Notes: generated by a model from the sequence alone, not told the origin. A DNA stretch of 64,000 nucleotides from Gemmobacter caeruleus (GCF_008271655.1 NZ_VKKX01000022.1:62001-126000); one strand, 5' to 3'. Positions 1-8,915 are shown, counted from the first letter of the stretch. Made by a program: numbers and translations.

Positions 1-428
1 AGCAGCGCCAGCGCCAGTTGCGCCAGCAGCGCCACGATGGGATAGAGCGCGGCGATGATCGGCCCCTTGCGCAGCTGCATCAGCCGGAACAGCGCGCCGC
101 TGCCGATATAGGCCCAGGCGGTGCGCAGCAATTGCAGATAGGTCGCCGGGATCGAGGCCCCCATGGAGCCGCGCACGATATCGGACCAGACCAGCACCTC
201 GATCTCGGCCTCGGTGGCGCGGTCTTCCATCCGGGTGCTGACATGCCAGCCGTAGCGCCCGCCGCCCTGCCGGGGCCGCAGCGCCAGCTCATAGCCCGAC
301 AGCGCCGCCTGGGCCGCGCCCTCCTTGCGATAGAGTTCGCGGTAGCGGCGCGGGTGAATCGGATCATAACCGGGGATGTAGAACACCCGCCGGCGAAACG
401 GCCGCTCCTCTGATCCTGTATCGCGCAT
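1..428 (-). CDS. Hypothetical membrane protein, C-terminus outside window
   Basis: The reading frame starts at an ATG at 428 and runs off the left edge, giving about 142 residues. It opens with a charged stretch and then an FYIPGYDP motif, which I recognise from conserved Rhodobacteraceae proteins of unknown function that look like alpha/beta-hydrolase relatives. After about residue 115 the sequence becomes strongly hydrophobic (AALYPIVALLAQLALAL), so a membrane segment begins at the cut. It lies 75 nt downstream of ccdA on the same strand and could be co-transcribed. The function is unknown; the frame itself is well supported by codon use and the conserved N-terminus. Confidence 0.75.
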   Translation of the reverse strand, partial: MRDTGSEERPFRRRVFYIPGYDPIHPRRYRELYRKEGAAQAALSGYELALRPRQGGGRYGWHVSTRMEDRATEAEIEVLVWSDIVRGSMGASIPATYLQLLRTAWAYIGSGALFRLMQLRKGPIIAALYPIVALLAQLALAL

Positions 429-503
429 GACAATGCTTCCCTCGCACTCATCCCCAGTCTTGCCGCACAATCGGGCCAAAATAGGGTAAGCGCCCGGCTG
501 CGT

Positions 504-1265
504 TCAGCCAAGCGCGCCCAGCGAGGGGAAGGTATCGAGCAGGAAGAACGAAAAGGCCGACAGCGCGCCGGTCACCAGCGCAAGCCCCACGGCAATCAGC
601 AACAGGCCCATGGCGCGTTCGATCAGTTTCATGTGGCGCTTGAGCCGGGCCATGACGCCGATCGCCCGTTCGATGAACAGCGCGGCCAGCAGGAAAGGCA
701 GGCCCAGCCCGATCGCATAGGCCGCAAGCAGGACCGTGCCGCGCGAGACGCTGCCCTCGCTGGCCGCCAGCGACAGGATGGCGCCCAGTTGCGGGCCGAT
801 GCAGGGGGTCCAGCCAAAGGCGAAAGCGAGGCCCAGCACATAGGCGCCAAGCGCCGATCCGCCCTGATCGCCGGCGTCGATCCGGGCCTCGCGATCCAGA
901 AACGGGATGCGGAACACGCCCAGGAAATGCAGGCCCAGCACGATCACCGCCACGCCCGAGATGCGGGCGAACATCTCCTGATTGCTCAGGAAAAACACGC
1001 CGAAGGCCGACGCGGCAAAACCCAGGATCAGAAAGACCGTCGAAAGCCCCATCACGAAAAACAGCGCCGGCAGCAGGATGCGCCGCCGCGCCGCGCGGCC
1101 ATCGGCGCGCATCTCGGGCATGGAGATGCCGCCCATATAGGCCAGATAGGGCGGCACGATGGGCAGCACGCAGGGCGACAGGAAGGACAGGATGCCGGCC
1201 AGCATCGCGACCAGCATGGAGGGCGCAAGCCCGGCGGCGAAGAAATCGAAGTCGATCATGTCCAT
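504..1265 (-). CDS. ccdA: Cytochrome c biogenesis protein CcdA
   Basis: This 253-aa polytopic inner-membrane protein carries two internally repeated halves, each with a cysteine-proline signature (LSPCVLPIVPPY near residue 30 and TPCIGPQLGAI near 155). These are the redox-active cysteines of the CcdA/DsbD transmembrane family. The family moves electrons from cytoplasmic thioredoxin across the membrane to keep apocytochrome c thiols reduced for haem attachment. About six membrane helices are visible, the usual short CcdA architecture without DsbD's periplasmic domains. Two in-frame ATGs (1265 and 1259) are possible; an AAAAGGG stretch lies directly upstream of the first. A divergent TusA-like gene starts 140 nt away. 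Confidence 0.93.
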   Translation of the reverse strand: MDMIDFDFFAAGLAPSMLVAMLAGILSFLSPCVLPIVPPYLAYMGGISMPEMRADGRAARRRILLPALFFVMGLSTVFLILGFAASAFGVFFLSNQEMFARISGVAVIVLGLHFLGVFRIPFLDREARIDAGDQGGSALGAYVLGLAFAFGWTPCIGPQLGAILSLAASEGSVSRGTVLLAAYAIGLGLPFLLAALFIERAIGVMARLKRHMKLIERAMGLLLIAVGLALVTGALSAFSFFLLDTFPSLGALG

Positions 1266-1405
1266 CCCTTTTGCCCCTGATAGCGCAGCGCGCGGGCGGC
1301 GTCATCCTGCACCGATGTCACATCCCCGTGCGACGCCGGTCGTGTTTCGGGCTGGCCCCCCTGCCCGCGCCGCCCTATCAGGAAGAAAAGCCCGGGGGTG
1401 ACGCC

Positions 1406-1648
1406 ATGGACTACGATGTCGATCTGGATTGCGAGGGGCTGCTATGCCCGCTGCCGGTGCTGCGCGCGCGCAAGCGGCTGATGGCGATGGCCCCGGGCGC
1501 GGTGCTGCGCCTGCGTGCGACCGATGGCATGGCGGCGGTCGATCTGCCGCATTTCTGCGCCCAGTCCGGGCATGACTATCTGGGCGCCGCGCCGGTCGGG
1601 GCGGCCACCGCCCATTTCCTGCGGCGCGGCAACCTGATGCCGGAATGA
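1406..1648 (+). CDS. TusA/SirA-family sulfurtransferase-like protein
   Basis: This 80-aa protein has the TusA fold signature near its start: LDCEGLLCPLPVLRARK, including the CPxP motif whose cysteine carries persulfide sulfur in this family. Family members relay sulfur for tRNA thiolation, molybdenum cofactor assembly or sulfur oxidation; which applies here cannot be told. The ATG at 1406 is chosen because the conserved motif follows within 12 residues and GGGGGTGACGCC precedes it. A longer upstream extension lacks similarity to the family. The gene ends at a strong shared terminator and converges on rne. Confidence 0.88.
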   Translation: MDYDVDLDCEGLLCPLPVLRARKRLMAMAPGAVLRLRATDGMAAVDLPHFCAQSGHDYLGAAPVGAATAHFLRRGNLMPE

Positions 1649-1683
1649 CAGATGCCGGGCTTTCGGCCCGGCATCTGCCCTTT
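1649..1683. terminator. Stem-loop between convergent tusA-like gene and rne
   Basis: A perfect 12-bp stem (CAGATGCCGGGC / GCCCGGCATCTG) with a TTTCG loop spans 1649-1677, beginning right after the tusA-like stop codon, and is followed by CCCTTT on the plus strand. The position between two convergent stop codons fits a terminator, possibly acting in both directions. Confidence 0.75.
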
Positions 1684-1698
1684 ATCTGAAACGCGGTC

Positions 1699-4461
1699 TC
1701 AGCGACCGACCGACCACCAGCCCTTGCGGCGCGGGCGCGGCTCTGCGCCGTCATCCTCGGCCTCGTCGCCCTGGGCGGTCTCGGCCTCGACCGGGTCCAG
1801 CACCAGCGTCTCGGCCACCGCCGCCTCGCCGGGATCGGCCTGCAAGGGCGGCAGTTCCACCGGCGCCGCAACGGCGACCGGATCGGCCGGGGCCGCAACG
1901 GCAAGCTCGGGCGCGGCATCCGCCACCACAACATCGGCCACAACTTCGGTCACGACCTCGGGTGCTGCGTCAGCGGCGACCTCGGGCTTGGCCTTGGGCT
2001 TGCGCGACCGGCTGGATTTCGGCTTGGCCGGCGCCGCCTCGGCGGGTTCGGCAGCCGCCTCGCCGCCCTGCTCTGCCGCCTCGGCCTCGGCCTTGGCCTT
2101 CGAAGAGCGCGGGCTGCGCTTGCGCTTGGGCTTCTCGGACGGCGCGGCCTCGGCCTCGGCCGCCTCGACCGGGGCTTCCACCTCGACCGTCAGCGGCTCT
2201 GCCGCACTGGCGCCCTCGTCCTCCTCGGCCTCGTCCTCGGCACCCGCCTCGTCGCCCTGTTCAGACGAACCACCTTCGGCCATATCCTTCGACTTGCCCC
2301 GACGACGCGGACGGCGACGGCGCTTTTTCTTGCCATTGCCGCCATTGCCCTCGGCCGCGGCCTCCGGCCCTTCGGCCTCATCGCCCTCGACATCGGCCTC
2401 GGCTTCCGCGGCCTCCGCCTCGGCGGCCTCGGCCTCCAGCGCGAGGTCGATCAGCGCATCCTCATCCTCGGCCGGCGCGCCCATGAAGGCGGCCCCGCCG
2501 GAAATCGCTGTGCTTTCCGGCACTTGCCGGATCGCGGTCTTGAACTTTTCGATGCTGTAATCGGGGCTGACCAGATGCGGATCCGCCTCCATCCGCACCG
2601 CCATGCCATAGCGCGCCTCGATCATCGCGATATGTTCGCGCTTGTGGTTGATCAGATAGTTGATCACAGCGACCGGCGCCTTGAGCAGCACTTCGCGCGA
2701 CCGTTTGCGCGTTCCCTCCTCCTCCAGCCCGCGCAGGATGGTCAGCGCCAGACTGTCATCCGACCGGATCAACCCGGTGCCATGGCAATGCGCACAGGGC
2801 TGCGTCGTCGATTCCAGCATGCCCGGGCGCAGGCGCTGGCGGCTCATTTCCATCAGGCCAAAGCCCGAGATGCGGCCGACCTGAATGCGCGCGCGGTCGG
2901 TCTTCAGCTTGTCCTTCAGCCGCTTCTCGACCGCGGCATTGTTGCGCCGCTCCTCCATGTCGATGAAGTCGATGACGATCAGCCCGGCCAGATCGCGCAG
3001 CCGCAACTGGCGCGCCACCTCGTCGGCGGCCTCCAGGTTGGTCTTGAGCGCGGTTTCCTCGATCGAGCCTTCCTTGGTGGCCCGGCCCGAGTTCACGTCG
3101 ATCGCCACCAGCGCCTCGGTCACACCGATCACGATGTAGCCGCCGGATTTCAGTTGCACGACCGGGTTGAACATGCCCGCCAGATAGCTTTCGACCTGAT
3201 AGCGCGCGAAAAGCGGCATGTCGCCGTGATAGCGCTGCACCACGCGCGATTGCGCCGGCATGATCATGCGCATGAAGTCCTTGGCGGTGCGATAGCCCGC
3301 CTCGCCCTCGACCAGAATCTCCTCGATCTCGCGGTTGTGCAGATCGCGGATAGCGCGCTTGATCAGGTTGCCTTCCTCATAGATCGCGGCGGGGGCGATG
3401 GATTTGAGCGTCAGTTCGCGCACCTCCTCCCACAGCCGCATGAGGTATTCGTAATCGCGCTGAATCTCCTGCTTGGTGCGCTTGGCACCGGCGGTGCGGA
3501 TGATCAGGCCGGCGCCCTCCGGCACCTCCATCTCGCCCGCGATTTCCTTCAGCTTCTTGCGGTCGGCCGCCTGGGTGATCTTGCGGCTGATGCCGCCGCC
3601 CCGCGCGGTATTCGGCATCAGCACGCAATAGCGCCCGGCCAGCGACAGATAGGTGGTCAGCGCGGCCCCCTTGTTGCCCCGCTCTTCCTTCACCACCTGC
3701 ACCAGCATGATCTGGCGCACCTTGATGACTTCCTGGATCTTGTAGCGGCGCGCGCGCGGCTTGCGGGGGGCGCGGATTTCCTCGGTCACATCCTCTTCGG
3801 CGACCGATTCGATCTCGTCATCCACCTCGGCGGCATGGTCGAGCGCCTGATAGGGCTCGTCCTCGCTCCGCTCGGCGGCAACCGCGCGATCCTCGTTGCG
3901 GGTCAGGCTGACCGGCCCGCCCTCGCCGGCCCCGGGCACATCCTCGCCCAGGTCGATCACATCCATCCCCGCAGGCGCCGCAACCGGCACGACAATGGGC
4001 GCCTCAGCCCCCTGCGCCTCGACGCCCTCGGCCGCCGGCACGTCACCAGAGACCACCGCATCCTCGCGCGTCACCGCCTCGGCCTGCGCGGGCTTTTGCC
4101 GCTGCGACCGCGATCCGCGGCGCGGACGCTGGTCTTCCTCGTCCTCGGCCCGGGCCAGCGCCCGCTCTTCCTCGAGCAGCGCTTTGCGGTCGGCGACCGG
4201 GATCTGGTAATAATCGGGATGGATCTCGGCAAAGGCCAGGAAACCATGCCGGTTCCCGCCATAATCCACGAACGCCGCCTGTAGCGAGGGTTCGACCCGC
4301 GTCACCTTCGCCAGGTAGATATTCCCCTGGAGCTGACGCTTGTTTACCGTTTCAAAGTCGAATTCCTCGACCTTGTTTCCGTCCACCACCACAACCCGGG
4401 TTTCCTCCGGATGGGTGGCGTCGATGAGCATTTTCTTGGCCATGGTGTTCCATTGCGCCAT
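1699..4461 (-). CDS. rne: Ribonuclease E
   Basis: This 920-aa endoribonuclease is the scaffold of the RNA degradosome and acts in mRNA decay and rRNA/tRNA processing. The S1 domain (about residues 40-100 plus 240-290) is split by a roughly 135-residue acidic low-complexity insertion typical of alphaproteobacterial RNase E. Catalytic aspartates are D455 in AIDVNS and D498 in IVIDFIDM, 43 residues apart as in E. coli. The zinc-link CAHC (C556, C559) supports tetramer formation. The C-terminal 250 residues are basic and Ala/Glu-rich, with KKKRRRRPRRR near the RNA-binding tail. A GGGAGGGGAGG ribosome site precedes the ATG at 4461; the alternative ATG at 4443 gives the more conserved MAKKML start. 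Confidence 0.97.
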   Translation of the reverse strand: MAQWNTMAKKMLIDATHPEETRVVVVDGNKVEEFDFETVNKRQLQGNIYLAKVTRVEPSLQAAFVDYGGNRHGFLAFAEIHPDYYQIPVADRKALLEEERALARAEDEEDQRPRRGSRSQRQKPAQAEAVTREDAVVSGDVPAAEGVEAQGAEAPIVVPVAAPAGMDVIDLGEDVPGAGEGGPVSLTRNEDRAVAAERSEDEPYQALDHAAEVDDEIESVAEEDVTEEIRAPRKPRARRYKIQEVIKVRQIMLVQVVKEERGNKGAALTTYLSLAGRYCVLMPNTARGGGISRKITQAADRKKLKEIAGEMEVPEGAGLIIRTAGAKRTKQEIQRDYEYLMRLWEEVRELTLKSIAPAAIYEEGNLIKRAIRDLHNREIEEILVEGEAGYRTAKDFMRMIMPAQSRVVQRYHGDMPLFARYQVESYLAGMFNPVVQLKSGGYIVIGVTEALVAIDVNSGRATKEGSIEETALKTNLEAADEVARQLRLRDLAGLIVIDFIDMEERRNNAAVEKRLKDKLKTDRARIQVGRISGFGLMEMSRQRLRPGMLESTTQPCAHCHGTGLIRSDDSLALTILRGLEEEGTRKRSREVLLKAPVAVINYLINHKREHIAMIEARYGMAVRMEADPHLVSPDYSIEKFKTAIRQVPESTAISGGAAFMGAPAEDEDALIDLALEAEAAEAEAAEAEADVEGDEAEGPEAAAEGNGGNGKKKRRRRPRRRGKSKDMAEGGSSEQGDEAGAEDEAEEDEGASAAEPLTVEVEAPVEAAEAEAAPSEKPKRKRSPRSSKAKAEAEAAEQGGEAAAEPAEAAPAKPKSSRSRKPKAKPEVAADAAPEVVTEVVADVVVADAAPELAVAAPADPVAVAAPVELPPLQADPGEAAVAETLVLDPVEAETAQGDEAEDDGAEPRPRRKGWWSVGR

Positions 4462-4841
4462 GGCCCGGCCTCCCCTCCCGGAAAGGCCCCCCGTGAATCT
4501 TCGTGTGAAGCTTCGCGCGAGGCTCCCGAAACGGTTCGGTCGAGCGGATGGCGGCTTGTTTGGGCGACGCTGCGCAATGCGCAAGGGGCGAGGCGGCCGT
4601 CGGGCCCCCCGTCTGTCCTCATGGCATCTGTCGCGCGGCTCATCGCGGTTCGTATTCCCGGGCGCTTGCGCACCCTGTTGTCAAAGCCGGGGCGGGCACA
4701 GGCCCGAACCGGCAATCTGGCGGCCTTGCGGCCCTTGGCTCTGCACGGAATACCGCTTTCGGACCTGTGGCCCGAACCGCGCCTCCGGCAGCGAAACTGA
4801 AACCGGGGCCCTGAATGTGACAGAAAGACACCCGTGGGATG

Positions 4842-4871
4842 ACAATAAGGGGAGGGGCCGCGAAAACACAA
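4842..4871 (-). promoter_or_regulatory. Candidate sigma-70 promoter for rne
   Basis: On the minus strand TTGTGT (4871-4866) is followed after 18 nt by TATTGT (4847-4842), in an unusually AT-rich patch of this GC-rich intergenic region. Transcription from here would give a leader of roughly 370-380 nt. Both hexamers are imperfect, so this is a weak call. Confidence 0.3.
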
Positions 4872-4965
4872 TGACAAAATGCGCAGCCCCCGGGCGAAAG
4901 CGCCGCCCCCCACGCCGCAAGGGGGCGCTCGCGCCCCCTCTGGCCTCACGGCCATTCACCCCCTG

Positions 4966-4988
4966 AGGATATTTGGGAACAGATGAAG
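4966..4988 (+). repeat. Half-copy of dispersed intergenic repeat (tail part only)
   Basis: AGGATATTTGGGAACAGATG is a variant of the tail of the 58-bp repeat. It lies in opposite orientation to the fuller copy at 5008-5071, so the two tails can pair as a long imperfect hairpin. Confidence 0.7.
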
Positions 4989-5007
4989 GGCAAGGCGCGC
5001 GTCCCCC

Positions 5008-5071
5008 TTTCATCTGTTCAAAAATATCCTGCAGGGGGAGGCCCGAAGGGCCGGGGGGCGCAAAGCCCCCC
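5008..5071 (-). repeat. Dispersed intergenic repeat, copy A (degenerate)
   Basis: Downstream of dctD on the minus strand lies a GC hairpin (GGGGGGC TTTGC GCCCCCC), then a GC-rich spacer, then AGGATATTTTTGAACAGATG. The order hairpin, T-run, GAACAGATGAA tail is the same as in the other copies, but the hairpin sequence has diverged. It begins 28 nt after the dctD stop codon. Confidence 0.75.
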
Positions 5072-5098
5072 TTCCATCCTTCGCAGAAGGATGGCGCG

Positions 5099-6424
5099 TC
5101 AGGTATAGTCGCCGCGGCTCAGGCCGTATTTCGCCATCTTCTCGTTCAGCGTGCGGCGCGGCAGGCACAGTTCTTCCATCACCGCGACGATACTGCCCTT
5201 GTGGCGGCGCATCGTGTTGTCGATCAGCATCCGTTCAAAGGCATCGACATATTCCTTCAGCGGCTTGCCTTCGGTGGTCAGCGCCGGGCCCGAGGCCTCG
5301 TTATCCGCCATCAGCAGCGACGCGATGGAGCCCGAGCCGCGGCGGTTTTGCAGCACCGCGCGTTCGGCGATGTTCACCAGTTGCCGCACATTGCCGGGCC
5401 AGGGCGCCTGCAACAGCTGCGCCGCCTCTTGTGCGGTCAGCGCCGGCGCATCGCAGCCATATTCCTCGGAAAACTGTTCCGACAGACGGGTGAACAGCGT
5501 CAGGATATCCTCGCCGCGTGAACGCAGCGGCGGCAGCACGATGGTCATCGCCCCCAGCCGGTAGAACAGATCGGGCCGCAGGATATCTTCCAGCGTCTTG
5601 TCAGGCGCATGTTCGTTGCAGATCGCGATGATCCGGGTTTCGGGCGGGGTGCCCTGATCGTTGATCACCGTCAGAAGCCGCGATTGCAGCGGGTGGCTCA
5701 GCGCCTCGATATCCTCAAGGCAGAGCGTGCCGCCGCGGGCCTCCTCGATCATCGGCACGCCGTCCTCGGTCGGGCCGAACAGCTTGGCCGCCAGCTGATC
5801 CTCGGACCAGGCCGCGCAGGAGACGGAGACGAATTTCTTGGCCGCGCGCGGGCCGACCGCATGCAGCGCATGGGCGACCAGCGTCTTGCCGGTGCCGGTT
5901 TCGCCGTCGATCAGCACATGGCTGTCGGCCTGGCCCAGATCGAGGATATCCTCGCGCAGCCGTTCCATCGCCGCGCTGGCGCCGATCAGCTTTTTCATGA
6001 TCGTCGTGCCATCCGACAATTCCTTGCGCAGCGCGCGATTGTCGAGCGTCATGCGCCGCGCCTGGGTCGCGCGCTTGGCCAGTTCGGTCATCCGGTCGGG
6101 GTTGAACGGCTTTTCCAGAAAGTCGAAGGCGCCCAGCCGCATCGCCTCCACCGCCATGGGCACGTCGCCATGGCCGGTGATCATGATGACGGGCAGCGTG
6201 CTGTCCATGCCCATCAGCCGCTTGAGGAAGGCCATGCCATCCATCCCCGGCATGCGGATGTCGCTGACCACGGCGCCGGCGAAATCGGCGGTGATCGCGG
6301 CCAGCGCCTCTTCGGCGCTGCCATAGGTTTCGGTGTCAAAGCCGGACAGCGCCAGCCATTGGCTGATCGACTGCCGCATATCCGCCTCGTCATCGACGAT
6401 GGCAACTTTCATAGCGCGGGCCAT
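5099..6424 (-). CDS. dctD: DctD-like NtrC-family response regulator lacking GAFTGA
   Basis: This 441-aa response regulator has a receiver domain (acidic D11/D12, phospho-acceptor D55, K105), an AAA+ domain (Walker A GETGTGKT at 174-181, arginine-finger region RPDLFYRL) and a C-terminal Fis-type helix-turn-helix (about 395-435). It pairs with the DctB-like kinase encoded 7 nt upstream, so the presumed role is control of C4-dicarboxylate uptake genes, none of which are in the window. It is odd in one respect: the segment between LFG (215-217) and GGTL (231-234) is only 13 residues, so the sigma-54-contacting GAFTGA loop is absent. The Walker B region reads CLEDI rather than FLDEI. It may act without sigma-54. 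Confidence 0.88.
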   Translation of the reverse strand: MARAMKVAIVDDEADMRQSISQWLALSGFDTETYGSAEEALAAITADFAGAVVSDIRMPGMDGMAFLKRLMGMDSTLPVIMITGHGDVPMAVEAMRLGAFDFLEKPFNPDRMTELAKRATQARRMTLDNRALRKELSDGTTIMKKLIGASAAMERLREDILDLGQADSHVLIDGETGTGKTLVAHALHAVGPRAAKKFVSVSCAAWSEDQLAAKLFGPTEDGVPMIEEARGGTLCLEDIEALSHPLQSRLLTVINDQGTPPETRIIAICNEHAPDKTLEDILRPDLFYRLGAMTIVLPPLRSRGEDILTLFTRLSEQFSEEYGCDAPALTAQEAAQLLQAPWPGNVRQLVNIAERAVLQNRRGSGSIASLLMADNEASGPALTTEGKPLKEYVDAFERMLIDNTMRRHKGSIVAVMEELCLPRRTLNEKMAKYGLSRGDYT

Positions 6425-6431
6425 GTGGTCC

Positions 6432-8198
6432 TCATTCTGCTGCCTTGGCTTGCCCGTCCAATATGGGAAGCTGCATTTCGAATACAGCCCCCCCTCCTTC
6501 CGCGTTGCGCGCGGTCAGACGGCCGCCAAGATCGGTCACGATCCCCGAGGAAATGGCAAGGCCGAGGCCCACCCCTTCGCCGGGTTTCTTGGTTGTGTAG
6601 AAAGGCTCGAACACGTTTTCGAGTTCCTTGATGCCATGCCCGTTGTCACGCACGGTCAGCGTCGCCGTCTCGCCGGCCGACAGCATCAGGTCGATCTGCG
6701 GCGCGCGCGATTCCTTGGTCGCGTCGAGCGCGTTGCGGAGCAGGTTGATGATCACCTGTTCCAGCCGCACCCGATCGGCCATGACCATGACCGGGGCGCG
6801 GGGCACGCTGCGGGTGATGCGCACGATGCGGGCCTTCAATTGCGGCTCCATCATCGCGAGCGCATTGGAGACCGAGGCGCGCATGTCCACCGGCTCGAAC
6901 GCCTCGCCGCCCTTGCGGGCATAGGATTTCAGCTGCCGGGTGATCGCGCCCATGCGGTCGATCAGATCGTCGATCCGCTGGAACGAGGACAGCGCCTCGT
7001 CGGGGCGCTTGCGTTGCAGCAAGAGCCGGGCGCCGGCGAGATAGGTCTTCATCGCCGCCAGCGGTTGATTGAGCTCATGGCTGACCGCCGCCGACATCTC
7101 GCCCAGGGCCGCAAGCTTGGAGGATTGCGCGAGCGTCAGCTCCGCGACCTCCAGGTTCTTCTGCACCTTCTCGCGCTCGGCGATTTCGCGTTGCAGGCGG
7201 GCGTTCAGCTGCCGCAATTCGGCGCTTTCGCGTTGCAGGCTGACACTTTGCGACCAGGCGCGGCGCGACAGCATGTAGAAGGTCACCGCCAGCAGGATGG
7301 CGAATCCCATGATTTCCAGCGCCAGCACGCCATTCACCTTTTCGCGCACCGAATCGTAGGCGGTGAAGGTGATCATGCGCCAGCCGCGAAAGGCCACGCG
7401 GGTTTCGGTCTTCATCACCGCCTCGCCCGCGACATAGGCGTCGGGCGGGGCCTGCGCCCAGTCGGCGGCGCCCTGCAAGGCGCGGCGGATGGCCGAGGGC
7501 GCGTCGCGCGCCACCAGCGCCTCGCTCAGCGGCAGGCCGCGCCAGCGCGGTTCGGTCGCCAGCAGCACCTTGCCTTCGCTGTCGGTCACCAGAACGGCGT
7601 CCTGCAACCCCGCCCAGGCGCGTTCGTATTTCACCAGATCGACCGCGACGACAATCACCCCAATCACCTGGTTTTCGGACCGGATCGCCCGCGAATAGGT
7701 GAAGTCAAAACCGAAAGCCTCGCGCGGGGCGACGGAAAAGATGGTGTCGTTGACGCGCTGCGCCTCGATGAATTGCGGCGCGTTGCGATAGCTTTCGCCC
7801 AGTTGGGTGCGGTTGGTCGCGCCGACCACCCTGCCCTCGCGATCCAGCAGCAGGATCGAGGCGGCGCCGATTTCCGCCTGGAACGAGATCAGCCGCGCCG
7901 AGGTGGTGGCATATTGCTTGCGCTCCAGCGCCCCGATCAGTTCGGGGTCGCGCGCCAGCAGCAGCGGCACCACGGAATTGCGCTGCAATTCCGAGATCAT
8001 GTTGCCGGAATAAAGCGCCAGCCGCAATTCGGCGCGGTTGCGCGTCACCTCGGTAAAGCGTTCGGAGAGCCAGCGGTTCGTACCCAGCACCACCGCGATG
8101 GCCAGCGCCAGCAAGAGCGCGACGACAAGTTTCACGCGCCAGGTGATTCCCGGCTCGTGCCCTTCCGGGTCGGTCTGTCGTGGCGTGGCGTCCATCAT
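6432..8198 (-). CDS. dctB: DctB-like sensor histidine kinase
   Basis: This 588-aa membrane kinase has a first transmembrane helix at about residues 23-41, a 250-residue periplasmic sensor (double-CACHE type as in DctB), a second helix at about 293-312 and a coiled-coil linker. The HisKA domain carries SHELNQPLAAMKTYL (phospho-acceptor His) and the ATPase has N box NLLRNALDA, G1 DNGHGI, F box FEPFYTTK and G2 GVGLGLAIS. DctB senses C4-dicarboxylates such as succinate and phosphorylates DctD. The gene is directly upstream of dctD with a 7-nt gap. Two adjacent ATGs (8198, 8195) could start it. Ligand identity is inferred from family and partner only. Confidence 0.88.
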   Translation of the reverse strand: MMDATPRQTDPEGHEPGITWRVKLVVALLLALAIAVVLGTNRWLSERFTEVTRNRAELRLALYSGNMISELQRNSVVPLLLARDPELIGALERKQYATTSARLISFQAEIGAASILLLDREGRVVGATNRTQLGESYRNAPQFIEAQRVNDTIFSVAPREAFGFDFTYSRAIRSENQVIGVIVVAVDLVKYERAWAGLQDAVLVTDSEGKVLLATEPRWRGLPLSEALVARDAPSAIRRALQGAADWAQAPPDAYVAGEAVMKTETRVAFRGWRMITFTAYDSVREKVNGVLALEIMGFAILLAVTFYMLSRRAWSQSVSLQRESAELRQLNARLQREIAEREKVQKNLEVAELTLAQSSKLAALGEMSAAVSHELNQPLAAMKTYLAGARLLLQRKRPDEALSSFQRIDDLIDRMGAITRQLKSYARKGGEAFEPVDMRASVSNALAMMEPQLKARIVRITRSVPRAPVMVMADRVRLEQVIINLLRNALDATKESRAPQIDLMLSAGETATLTVRDNGHGIKELENVFEPFYTTKKPGEGVGLGLAISSGIVTDLGGRLTARNAEGGGAVFEMQLPILDGQAKAAE

Positions 8199-8246
8199 GG
8201 CGCCAATCTAGGCCGCGAGGGGCTGCCCCCTCAAGGCCCGGCGTGA

Positions 8247-8915
8247 TCAGGCCAGCGCCATCTTGCCGACCAGCCCCGCAAACAGCGCGGCCCCGTCGGT
8301 GCCGCCATGGGCCGCGTCCACCACGCGCTCGGGGTGGGGCATCATGCCCAGCACGCGCCGGTTGGCCGACAGCACGCCCGCGATATCGGCCATGGAGCCA
8401 TTGGGATTGTCGCCGTAGCGGAAGGCGATGCGGTCTTCGTCGCGGATGCGCGCCAGGGTTTCGGCATCGACGGTATAGTTGCCGTCATGATGCGCGACCG
8501 GCACGGTCAGGCGCTGACCGGCGCCGTAGCCTTCGGTAAAGGCCGAGGCGGTGGTTGCCACCTCCAGCACCACGGGCTTGCAGATGAATTTCAGCCCGGC
8601 ATTGCGCATCAGCGCGCCCGGCAGAAGCTGCATCTCGGTCAGAACCTGAAAACCGTTGCAGATGCCGATGACATAGCCGCCGCGATCGGCATGGGCCTTG
8701 ACCGCCGCCGCGATCGGCGATTGCGCCGCGATCGCGCCGCAGCGCAGGTAATCGCCAAAGGAAAACCCGCCCGGCACGCCCACGACATCGACGCCCTGCG
8801 GCAGGGCGCTGTCCTTGTGCCAGACCCGCACCACCTCGGCCCCGGCGCGTTCAAAGGCGACGGCCAGGTCGCGGTCGCAGTTGGAGCCGGGAAACGTGAT
8901 GACGGCGGCTTTCAT
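8247..8915 (-). CDS. purQ: Phosphoribosylformylglycinamidine synthase subunit PurQ
   Basis: This 222-aa class I glutamine amidotransferase supplies ammonia to PurL for conversion of FGAR to FGAM in purine synthesis. GICNGFQVL near residue 87 carries the nucleophilic cysteine, and MMPHPER near the C-terminus carries the catalytic histidine and glutamate. The start ATG at 8915 is preceded by AGAGGTG and matches the conserved [14 protein letters not shown] opening. It follows purC and purS on the same strand, but a 240-nt gap containing repeat copy B separates it from purS. PurL is not in the window. Confidence 0.97.
   Translation of the reverse strand: MKAAVITFPGSNCDRDLAVAFERAGAEVVRVWHKDSALPQGVDVVGVPGGFSFGDYLRCGAIAAQSPIAAAVKAHADRGGYVIGICNGFQVLTEMQLLPGALMRNAGLKFICKPVVLEVATTASAFTEGYGAGQRLTVPVAHHDGNYTVDAETLARIRDEDRIAFRYGDNPNGSMADIAGVLSANRRVLGMMPHPERVVDAAHGGTDGAALFAGLVGKMALA

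Larger units (their letters stand above)
4462..5098 (-). other. Long upstream region of rne without a gene
   Basis: These 637 bases separate the dctD stop codon from the rne start and contain no credible coding frame. The left part (4462-4850) would be the rne 5' leader if transcription begins at the candidate promoter near 4842-4871. The right part (4960-5098) carries an inverted pair of the GAACAGATGAAG repeat and GC-rich hairpins downstream of dctD. In E. coli the rne leader is about 360 nt and mediates autoregulation; the similar length here is suggestive only. Confidence 0.5.

Noticed and set aside
2524-4284. Long plus-strand open frame opposite rne
   Set aside because: It mirrors the codon pattern of rne, is rich in His/Arg/Gln and has no recognisable domain; it is an antisense shadow of a high-GC gene.
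6333-8246. Long plus-strand open frame opposite dctB
   Set aside because: The minus-strand frame has full kinase motifs; the plus-strand one is His/Arg/Gln-rich shadow sequence.
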